Program-made: the position numbers and the translations under genes
Notes under the pieces: generated by a model
Told to the model about the DNA's origin: nothing
Database searches by the model: none
Seen by the model: the letters and a program-made list of their open reading frames with translations, nothing else
Virus record (IMG/VR): IMGVR_UViG_3300025646_000081
Span: 1 to 45,507 of that record
DNA: 45,507 bases
Source: a virus
Strand: one strand, 5' to 3'
Part shown: one piece after another, positions 1-5,571 of the stretch
Position numbering within the stretch: the first letter of the stretch is position 1
Layout: every line of letters starts with the position of its first letter

Positions 1-2
1 GC

Positions 3-290
3 GAGACGTCAGCCGTAGGGCGTGCTTTGGCTATGCTTGGTATCGGTATTGATGCTTCTATCGCTTCAGCGAATGAGGTGCAGGATGCGATTGCACAACA
101 AGAGTCAGGTATAGACCTGACGAAGAAGCCGCGTCAACCTAAAACTGAAGAGGTTTCGATCATGGATAAAGCCGTGAACTACGTGAAGGGGGCGACAGAC
201 AAGCAGAAAGCTTTCGATAGTATCATCTCTAAGTATGGAGGTGAGCTGACCGACAAGCAGAAAGCTGGTCTCAAGAAGTTTGTACGATGA
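3..290 (+). CDS. Erf-like single-strand annealing recombinase, C-terminal part (cut by window edge)
   Basis: The frame is open from base 3, so this is the C-terminal ~95 residues of a gene that begins outside the window. The visible part opens with ETSAVGRALAMLGIG followed by an ASA-E-VQ segment. That signature is typical of phage Erf/Sak-type annealing proteins, in which a Ser/Thr-rich 'TSAVGRALA' helix sits near the end of the conserved domain. The remainder is a charged Lys-rich tail ending in a predicted helix. A TTG and an ATG at 27-35 could pass for starts, but they fall inside the conserved motif and are not real starts. Its stop overlaps the next gene by 4 nt (ATGA). A RecE-like exonuclease two genes downstream fits a phage exonuclease/annealase recombination pair. 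The family call rests on one motif only. Confidence 0.62.
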   Translation, partial: ETSAVGRALAMLGIGIDASIASANEVQDAIAQQESGIDLTKKPRQPKTEEVSIMDKAVNYVKGATDKQKAFDSIISKYGGELTDKQKAGLKKFVR

Positions 291-634
291 AGGTTAAACT
301 GAAGGACATTAAATTTAACGGTCAATGGCGTGGGAGTAGCATCAGTAAGATTACTATTCCCATGCCAGACCACTCTTACACTGACCTTAAACCTCGTAAA
401 ACCATATACAGAGGAGGCATTAAGAAAGAGAGGATTGTCCCTTGCTGTTGGAAATACAGCGGCGTTGTTGACGCTCCAGAACTTGTCACCTTTGAGTTTT
501 ACTCGGTGAAAAAGATAATCGGAGATAAAGTGATGAGGGGTGAGTTTGAGACAGAAAAAGAAGCGCTTAAAGCAATAGACATGTTCCTTATCCGCAACAA
601 CAAGGAGCCTAAATACATAATGAAAAGCAAATGA
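287..634 (+). CDS. Hypothetical early protein
   Basis: This encodes a 115-residue basic protein that I do not recognise. It begins with a Lys-rich beta-like stretch (MKVKLKDIKFNG) and has adjacent cysteines (PCCW) near residue 53. It ends in a helical segment with a basic tail. No signal peptide or membrane helix is visible. It is joined by 4-nt ATGA overlaps to the Erf-like gene upstream and the exonuclease gene downstream, so it is almost certainly co-translated with the recombination genes. An accessory role in recombination is possible, but this is inferred from position only. Confidence 0.72.
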   Translation: MKVKLKDIKFNGQWRGSSISKITIPMPDHSYTDLKPRKTIYRGGIKKERIVPCCWKYSGVVDAPELVTFEFYSVKKIIGDKVMRGEFETEKEALKAIDMFLIRNNKEPKYIMKSK

Positions 635-1419
635 TTGATATCCCTGAAGCACTGGAGATGAAGTATGGCAAGTCACACTTGTCGTACTCCTCCCTAAAGG
701 TCGCACTCGACGACATGGCAAAGTTCGACATGTACATGAAGCAAGAGCTAAAGTTCGAGTCACCAGCACTTGACTTCGGTACGCTCTACGATATGCTTCT
801 GTTTGAGCGCCAGAAAGCAATGCAATCTTACACCATCATGTCTGACGACACGGTACTGGAATGGTGTTCTGACGAAGTAAAGAAGATGAAGCGCCCAAGT
901 ATGTCTGCTGAGTTTAAGAAAATCAAAGCAGAGATGACGGAGCAGTCTGAGGCTGAAGGCAAGAAGATCGTGTCTCCTGACGACTGGAAGATGGCAAACG
1001 ATATGATTGACAGGCTCGAAGCTTGTGGTCTTGCCGACCAGTACCTGTCGAGCAGTAACTACCAAGTTGAGTTCAATGAGATGCTTGGACCCGTAAAGGT
1101 CAAGGGATTCCTCGACTGCCTCGGTGACGGATACATAGTAGACTCCAAGTCCACCAAATCCATATCTAAGTTCAGGTACAGCGTCCGAGACTTTAGCTAC
1201 GACATCCAGGCGTACATATACACGAAAATCTTCGGTGTGGATGAGTTCTACTGGCTCGTTCAAGAGAAGACGTATCCTTACCTTCCAGCAATCGTAGAGT
1301 GCTCAGAAGAAACTCTATTCGCTGGTGAGATGAAATTCAATGACGCAGTTAACAGAATCGAGAAATTTCTTTCAAATGACGAATTACCTCAAAAGGATTA
1401 CCTCAGGCTTAAAATCTGA
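631..1419 (+). CDS. PD-(D/E)XK exonuclease, RecE/RecB-like
   Basis: This 262-residue protein is probably a DNA exonuclease that resects ends for the annealing protein. The N-terminus has the SxLSYSSLK...F..G...D.LLFE pattern (residues ~15-59) typical of phage PD-(D/E)XK exonucleases related to exodeoxyribonuclease VIII. The nuclease core is visible as E147, then D162 in GFLDCL, then the D171-S-K173 pair in YIVDSKS. A RecB-type helix follows with Q193 and Y197 (DIQAYIY). Upstream it overlaps the 115-residue gene by 4 nt. A gap of about 100 bases separates it from the SSB-like gene. The motif order is complete, so activity is likely. Whether it acts 5'-3' like RecE cannot be read from the sequence. 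Confidence 0.85.
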   Translation: MIDIPEALEMKYGKSHLSYSSLKVALDDMAKFDMYMKQELKFESPALDFGTLYDMLLFERQKAMQSYTIMSDDTVLEWCSDEVKKMKRPSMSAEFKKIKAEMTEQSEAEGKKIVSPDDWKMANDMIDRLEACGLADQYLSSSNYQVEFNEMLGPVKVKGFLDCLGDGYIVDSKSTKSISKFRYSVRDFSYDIQAYIYTKIFGVDEFYWLVQEKTYPYLPAIVECSEETLFAGEMKFNDAVNRIEKFLSNDELPQKDYLRLKI

Positions 1420-1523
1420 GAAAACATCATACATAATGTGCGGATCTGCCCTTCTAATAATCTATACAGCATCAATATCTCTTATATCTTTAATCATTAA
1501 TCTAATATTTTAATTTACAAACC
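1420..1523 (+). other. AT-rich intergenic leader before the SSB-like gene
   Basis: This is the longest gap in the early block (104 bases), AT-rich near its 3' end. It contains TATCTTTA at 1485-1492, one base off the TAnnTTTG -7 consensus, so a promoter for the SSB-replication genes is possible but weakly supported. No small open frame or hairpin stands out. Confidence 0.35.
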
Positions 1524-1829
1524 ATGAGTGAAACTAAGTATGACTCCGTTCTCGTCGGCTGGGCTGACGAACCCAAGTACAATGACAACAACGAGCTGAT
1601 GAGCTGGTCTGTTCGTCTCAAAGACAATGAGCTGAAAGACATGCTCGACCAGTACGTTACACGCCGCGACGAACAAGGACGCGGTGGAAACGTATACGTA
1701 ACGCTCTTTATGAGCAAAAACGGCAAGGCTTGCGCCCGCGTTTTCAATCCAAACAGCGAAGCCGCTAAGGAGAAGCGCGAGTCTAAATCCGCCAGCCAAC
1801 AAGTGGTGCAGGATGACCTTCCTTTCTAA
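1524..1829 (+). CDS. Single-stranded-DNA-binding-like protein
   Basis: This is a 101-residue protein. Its last five residues are DDLPF, matching the acidic/aromatic C-terminal tip that SSB proteins use to recruit partners. A charged linker rich in Lys, Glu, Ser and Gln precedes the tip, as in SSBs. The N-terminal ~75 residues are predicted mostly beta (for example VYVTLFMSKNGKACARVF), compatible with a small OB-like fold, but I cannot confirm the fold. It lies between the recombination nuclease and the primase-helicase, where a phage SSB is expected. The start follows an AT-rich leader without a Shine-Dalgarno site. The call rests on the tip plus context. The body is not a recognisable standard SSB. 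Confidence 0.58.
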   Translation: MSETKYDSVLVGWADEPKYNDNNELMSWSVRLKDNELKDMLDQYVTRRDEQGRGGNVYVTLFMSKNGKACARVFNPNSEAAKEKRESKSASQQVVQDDLPF

Positions 1830-2166
1830 AGGGTTTGGGGCGTTCGCCGCGATAGAATGGGGGTTGAGGGACTTGAAGTTTCTCAGCCCCCAAACTTTCT
1901 CTGGACGTAAAGGATCGAGAGAAATGACGTTTACGGTCCACGCAGAGAATTATGATAGTGATTTTTCTGTGTCCGTACCGTATTTTGAGACAGACTTTTT
2001 ACTCTTGTTCATCCCCAATAAAGAAGGTGACAACTGCGTAGTTCTTACGAGAGCAGACACTTGGGAGAAAAGGGGCTTAAGGGTAGATATGACATGGATA
2101 TCAAAAAAGCTAAAGCGCAAATGGAATGCAAACCTCAAGGCCCCCGATATACTCCCTAACGCTTGA
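1813..2166 (+). CDS. Hypothetical early protein
   Basis: This 117-residue protein is unrecognised. With the start used here it overlaps the SSB-like gene by 17 nt. A second ATG at 1924 (residue 38) is a serious alternative: AAAGGA lies 9 nt before it, the stretch before it holds an mRNA hairpin (1830-1898), and the first 37 residues look less protein-like than the rest. The region after residue 38 alternates charged and hydrophobic residues (FETDFLLLFIP) and ends in a basic segment with KKLKRKW. It overlaps the following gene by 41 nt. No function can be assigned. Confidence 0.6.
   Translation: MTFLSKGFGAFAAIEWGLRDLKFLSPQTFSGRKGSREMTFTVHAENYDSDFSVSVPYFETDFLLLFIPNKEGDNCVVLTRADTWEKRGLRVDMTWISKKLKRKWNANLKAPDILPNA
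1830..1898 (+). other. Long-loop inverted repeat just after the SSB-like gene
   Basis: AAAGGGTTTGGGG-like bases at 1830-1840 can pair with CCCCAAACTTT-like bases at 1888-1898 (8 Watson-Crick pairs plus G-U and A-U extension), closing a ~47-nt loop. It begins right after the SSB-like stop. It is too open for a standard terminator. It could be an mRNA processing or stability element and favours the downstream start at 1924 for the next gene. Confidence 0.35.
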
Positions 2167-2383
2167 CATAGCGATTAAGAAAGGTAACAGGATACAGAAC
2201 CTTGAGGCCTGGGCAGTATCGCGATACGACAACCCAGCAGACATCATGGCGCACTGTAAAACAACAATGGACAGACTAAGGAACGACCACTTCAAGAAGT
2301 CTCACAAAGGAGAAAGAAGAGTGATTGTAAAGAAAGTTAGGTCCAAAAAGATAGTAGGATACGTAAACAGCAACGCAATATGA
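2126..2383 (+). CDS. Small basic hypothetical protein
   Basis: This 85-residue protein is strongly basic in its second half (HFKKSHKGERRVIVKKVRSKK) and its family is not recognised. A short beta-like N-terminus is followed by a helix (AD-IMAHCKTTMDRLRN) and a basic strand pair. Its start lies 41 nt inside the previous gene, which is long for this genome, but the next in-frame ATG (residue 41) would remove half the protein. Its stop overlaps the DUF3310 gene by 4 nt (ATGA), which supports translational coupling and a real gene. Nucleic-acid binding is plausible from charge only. Confidence 0.62.
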   Translation: MQTSRPPIYSLTLDIAIKKGNRIQNLEAWAVSRYDNPADIMAHCKTTMDRLRNDHFKKSHKGERRVIVKKVRSKKIVGYVNSNAI

Positions 2384-2670
2384 AACCTAAGCATTACGAT
2401 ATGAGAATTCCACCAGTGGAGTTCATTGTAGCTAACGACATACCGTTTCTTGAGGCCAACGTAATCAAGTATGTATGCAGACACAGACAGAAGGGTGGAA
2501 AGGAGGACATCCTGAAAGCAATCGAATACCTCCAGTACATAATTAAAGATCAATATACCGATGAAAGTAACGTTCTTCAAGAACCTGTACGACAAGAACA
2601 GTCCTCACCACGTAGAAATTTACACGGCTCTGGAGCGTATCAGGGAGGGCCAGTCGAAAACCACGATTGA
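2380..2670 (+). CDS. DUF3310 family protein
   Basis: The first ~60 residues match the DUF3310 layout: a KPKHYD start, an E-F-I-x-A-N-D segment, then F-L-E-x-N-V-I-K-Y-x-C-R-x-R-x-K-G-G, E-D-I-L-K-A and a closing Y-L-x-Y-I-I-K helix. DUF3310 includes the C-terminal part of T7 gp1.7, a nucleotide kinase; in most phages the role is unproven. A job in nucleotide metabolism fits the downstream ribonucleotide reductase. The family normally ends near YIIK, but here the frame runs a further ~36 residues (rich in Gln, Pro, Gly, Ser) that are read out of frame from the start of the primase-helicase gene, a 110-nt overlap. That tail looks overprinted rather than ancestral. Confidence 0.82.
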   Translation: MKPKHYDMRIPPVEFIVANDIPFLEANVIKYVCRHRQKGGKEDILKAIEYLQYIIKDQYTDESNVLQEPVRQEQSSPRRNLHGSGAYQGGPVENHD

Positions 2671-4366
2671 AGCTGTTCGCAATGGTGACAAAGAAGCTAA
2701 AAAGCAACTCCCCATTGTCTGCTTTAGCGGTGAGTTCTCAGACCGCAGTGATGAGGGCCTGTTTGACCACAGCGGACTTATTGTTCTGGACTTCGATCAT
2801 ATCGACGTTGAGAAATCAAAAGCGGTACTGGCTACTGACGGCTACGTATACTCTTGTTGGGTTTCTCCATCGGGTGACGGGCTCAAGGCGCTGGTTCGTG
2901 TAACCAATCCTGAGCGCCACCGCGACCACTTCCGCGCTCTGAAGACATACTTTCACAAGCAATATGACCTTGAGGTAGATGAGTCTGGAGTAAACGAGTC
3001 TCGTGCATGCTTTGAGTCATACGACCCTGACCTTATCCTAAATCCTGGAGCTAAGAAGTTCGGGGCATTCGCGTCTGAGCGTAGCGAGCAGGTTCAGGAA
3101 GCGCGTAAGGGTGCCGTAACCGACTACATGAAGCTCAACCTTGCATGCCGCATGATTAGGCAGTGTGAGGACGGAGACAAGCACAACACGCTCCTCCGCG
3201 CCGCTAGGCTCCTAGGAGGCTTCGTGGGCGCTGGAAGGATCGAGGAAGATGAAGCCGTCAGGATCCTCATGAGGGAAATCACTAAGCGTGATATTGACAG
3301 CGAGGAGCACGCCATGAAGACCATCCGAGAAGGATTGGAGAAAGGCAAGAACGACCCCATTAAAGACACGATTGGTGCCGAGCAAGATGCCCAGCGAGAG
3401 CTTCTCATTAATGATGGGGATATGTCCTTCATCTCTTCTGACGACGAAGACTTTAGGTGGATTGACGACTACGCCAACGGTCGCATTAAGGTGGGGTTGG
3501 ATACTGGAGACAAGAAGCTCGATGAACACTTCCGATACAAGAAAGAGTTTGTCATCATCAACGGTCACAGTAATGTAGGTAAGACAACCATGATGCTTTA
3601 CATGATGGTGAACGCCGCACGCAGGCACAACTGGAAGTGGGTGGTGTACTCCTCTGAGAATCGTACAGCCTCATTGAAGATGACGCTTATGCAATTCGCC
3701 ACTAACAGGAAGATCGGGGATATGACCTACGACCAGCGTAAGATTGCGTACACCTGGGTTAATGAGCACTTTACCGTAATCAGCAACAATCAGGTATACA
3801 GCTACAGCGACATACTTATCTTCCTTGAGAAGATTTACAGACAACAGGAGTTCGATGCTGTTCTGGTTGACCCCTACAACAGCCTTAAGCTGGAGCTCTC
3901 TGGACAAGGCAACAGTCATGACTACCATTATCAAGCCGCTTCTGAATTCCTTACGTTCTCAAACGCAAATGATGTGGCAGTGTGGTTGAACATGCACGCT
4001 GTTACTGAGGCTCAGAGGCGCAAGGGTGAAGATGGACTTCCTGTAGCTCCGTATGCTGAAGACACCGAAGGAGGAGGCAAGTTTGTTAACCGAGCAGATT
4101 GCTTCCTTACGATCCATAGGAAGGTTCAAGCACCAGACAACAACGTCAAGAAAACAACTGAACTCCATGTTCGGAAGGTTCGAGATGTCGAGACTGGAGG
4201 CATGCCAACGTCGATTGATGAGCCTTTAACGTTCACCATGGACACGTCAATGACATCCTTCAGGTCGAATTACACACAGGAAAAGCTGTTCCAACCTATT
4301 GGAAATGAGTTCAAAAACTACAAAGATTTTAAGATGTCCCCAAATAAAGACTTCATGTCGATTTAA
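2561..4366 (+). CDS. Primase-helicase: BT4734/VirE-N-type primase domain fused to DnaB-like helicase
   Basis: This 601-residue replication protein would prime and unwind phage DNA. Residues ~1-160 match the BT4734/VirE-N group of archaeo-eukaryotic-primase-like domains. They include a KNLYDKNSPH N-terminus, LPIVCFSGEFS, the metal-binding LIVLDFDHID (D77, D79) and the SPSGDGLK loop (102-109). A conserved Arg follows in NESRACFESYDPD. Residues ~190-265 are helical, as in PriCT-type linkers. The C-terminal half is a RecA-fold helicase with Walker A GHSNVGKTT (335-343) and Walker B FDAVLVDP (431-438), then an NMHAVTE segment. The N-terminus is a full family start, so the 110-nt overlap with DUF3310 does not come from a misplaced start. 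This domain pair is common in Bacteroidota elements and supports that host. Confidence 0.88.
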   Translation: MKVTFFKNLYDKNSPHHVEIYTALERIREGQSKTTIEAVRNGDKEAKKQLPIVCFSGEFSDRSDEGLFDHSGLIVLDFDHIDVEKSKAVLATDGYVYSCWVSPSGDGLKALVRVTNPERHRDHFRALKTYFHKQYDLEVDESGVNESRACFESYDPDLILNPGAKKFGAFASERSEQVQEARKGAVTDYMKLNLACRMIRQCEDGDKHNTLLRAARLLGGFVGAGRIEEDEAVRILMREITKRDIDSEEHAMKTIREGLEKGKNDPIKDTIGAEQDAQRELLINDGDMSFISSDDEDFRWIDDYANGRIKVGLDTGDKKLDEHFRYKKEFVIINGHSNVGKTTMMLYMMVNAARRHNWKWVVYSSENRTASLKMTLMQFATNRKIGDMTYDQRKIAYTWVNEHFTVISNNQVYSYSDILIFLEKIYRQQEFDAVLVDPYNSLKLELSGQGNSHDYHYQAASEFLTFSNANDVAVWLNMHAVTEAQRRKGEDGLPVAPYAEDTEGGGKFVNRADCFLTIHRKVQAPDNNVKKTTELHVRKVRDVETGGMPTSIDEPLTFTMDTSMTSFRSNYTQEKLFQPIGNEFKNYKDFKMSPNKDFMSI

Positions 4367-4382
4367 GCTGTAACTTCCCCAT

Positions 4383-4922
4383 GTGAAGCGAAAGAGAGGA
4401 CAGACTTCTAAAAGGAAGACTGCCAAGAAAAGGGAGTTGGGAAGATACAAGAGCGGATTAGAAAAAACGTGTGCTGACCTGTTAGCTGAATCGGGGATAC
4501 GTTTTGACTATGAAGATCGAGAGTATCTACTAATGGACAAGTTCCGATACGAAGGAGTCTATTGGAAAATGACCTCCAAGAACAAGGAGATGTCCGATCG
4601 CAGTAATAGCATTGCGCTCCCCATACGCTACAAGCCCGACTTTGTTGCCAAAGACGAGAGCTGGATAATAGAGACGAAGGGCTTCCTTCACTCTCACCAC
4701 GACTTCCCTATGCGCTGGAAGCTGTTTATGAAATACTTAACTGAGCTTGGAAAACCGCTACCTATGTTGTTTATTTGTAAAAATAGACAGCAGATAGAGC
4801 ACGCTGTAAGTATTATAAAAAACAATGAACCAGATAACAAAGGAGGACGTGGGCAGAAGCTACGGGGTGGCAACCGAGAGGATGCATCGCCTGATAGCGA
4901 AATTCTACGAGGACCTATTTAA
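4383..4922 (+). CDS. T7 endonuclease I-like Holliday junction resolvase
   Basis: This 179-residue nuclease resembles T7 endonuclease I in layout: a basic N-terminus, YKSGLEK (E27, like T7 E20), a FDYE segment, YKPDFV (D86, like T7 D55) and IIETKGF (E97 and K99, like T7 E65 and K67). It would resolve branched DNA made during replication and recombination before packaging. The start is GTG at 4383. The nearby ATG at 4381 is followed directly by a stop and cannot be used. After the conserved part, about 30 residues rich in Gly, Arg and Asp are read through the start of the next gene (98-nt overlap). They look like a non-conserved overprinted tail. Confidence 0.8.
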   Translation: MKRKRGQTSKRKTAKKRELGRYKSGLEKTCADLLAESGIRFDYEDREYLLMDKFRYEGVYWKMTSKNKEMSDRSNSIALPIRYKPDFVAKDESWIIETKGFLHSHHDFPMRWKLFMKYLTELGKPLPMLFICKNRQQIEHAVSIIKNNEPDNKGGRGQKLRGGNREDASPDSEILRGPI

Positions 4923-5097
4923 TAGGGAGGGAGACCCGAAGCGTCACCCAGGATACGTGATCGAACTGACTCAGAAATTGAGGCAACAGATTAATTTCGA
5001 GCTTGATCTAGTCCGCGAAGCATCTAACCAATTTTACGAAGCTCATGCTGAGTCAGAGTCGGAGGGCCTATTCAGGCTCGACGGGAAGAGTAGCTGA
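4825..5097 (+). CDS. Small helical hypothetical protein
   Basis: This 90-residue, mostly alpha-helical protein with many charged residues is not recognised. Helices around KFYEDLFNRE, YVIELTQKLRQQINFELDLVREA and NQFYEAH suggest a small bundle or an oligomerising adaptor. The start lies 98 nt inside the resolvase gene. A later Met (residue 20, base 4882) would shorten the overlap to 41 nt. An AGGAGG at 4841-4846 sits only 2 nt before an in-frame GTG, too close to act as a normal ribosome-binding site. The 3' end overlaps the next nuclease gene by 53 nt. Its place between two nuclease genes suggests a DNA-metabolism accessory, by position only. Confidence 0.62.
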   Translation: MNQITKEDVGRSYGVATERMHRLIAKFYEDLFNREGDPKRHPGYVIELTQKLRQQINFELDLVREASNQFYEAHAESESEGLFRLDGKSS

Positions 5098-5542
5098 GGT
5101 TAGATTCGTGAGAGCGGCAGAGGAGTTAGGTCTTAACGTAACAAAGTCCTCCCGTGAAGAGGATATGAGAGAACACGTAGACTACTGGCTTGCCTTCAAT
5201 GAAAAGGGTAAGTGGGGGGTAGACGTGAAAGGAAACAACTTGCCCGACGAGATATGGGTCGAGTTGATGAACGTAGGGGGAAATCCAGGCTGGTTGCATG
5301 GTAGTGCTAAGATAATAGCATTTGACATGCCAGAGGAACGTGGATTTTCAGTCGTCGACAGGCTTGAACTAAAAGAGTGGGTCGATCAGAATGTTGAGCT
5401 TGAACACGTCACGCATAAACGAGATGCATACAGGAAACTGTATCGACGAAAAGACAGGCAAGACCTTATAACTAAACTTATCCTACGGGATCTCAGAGAG
5501 TTAAAGTCGTATCGAGTATGGCAATATTTTGACGATTACTGA
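5045..5542 (+). CDS. PD-(D/E)XK-type nuclease, unclassified
   Basis: This 165-residue protein has a compact PD-(D/E)XK signature. It has an N-terminal helix with GRVAEVRFVRAAEELG (E18 a candidate catalytic acid), then EHVDYWLAF (D46) and a strand GKWGVDVKGN (D60, K62) followed by WVEL and GWLHGSAKIIAF. The spacing and the D-x-K pair are those of restriction-endonuclease-like enzymes. The conserved core starts right after residue 14, so the chosen ATG leaves a short leader that overlaps the previous gene by 53 nt. It is the third nuclease of this fold in 5 kb and resembles neither T7 endonuclease I nor RecE. Its job could be repair, host DNA breakdown or homing-like cleavage; I cannot tell which. 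Confidence 0.7.
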   Translation: MLSQSRRAYSGSTGRVAEVRFVRAAEELGLNVTKSSREEDMREHVDYWLAFNEKGKWGVDVKGNNLPDEIWVELMNVGGNPGWLHGSAKIIAFDMPEERGFSVVDRLELKEWVDQNVELEHVTHKRDAYRKLYRRKDRQDLITKLILRDLRELKSYRVWQYFDDY

Positions 5543-5571
5543 GTATCTTGTAGGCCTTTCCGAAAAAAAAT

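Noticed and set aside
179-820. A 213-codon antisense frame over the first early genes
   Set aside because: Composition is Cys/Arg/Phe-rich and shadow-like, and it crosses three well-joined + strand genes.
2380-4366. Programmed frameshift joining DUF3310 to the primase-helicase
   Set aside because: The helicase has a complete conserved N-terminus and its own ATG, and no slippery run was seen in the overlap.
4381-4386. ATG at 4381 as the resolvase start
   Set aside because: It is followed at once by TGA in its own frame. The resolvase frame begins with GTG at 4383.
4841-4851. AGGAGG followed by GTG as a Shine-Dalgarno/start pair
   Set aside because: Only 2 nt separate them, the site is coding in two frames, and no other start here uses such a site.
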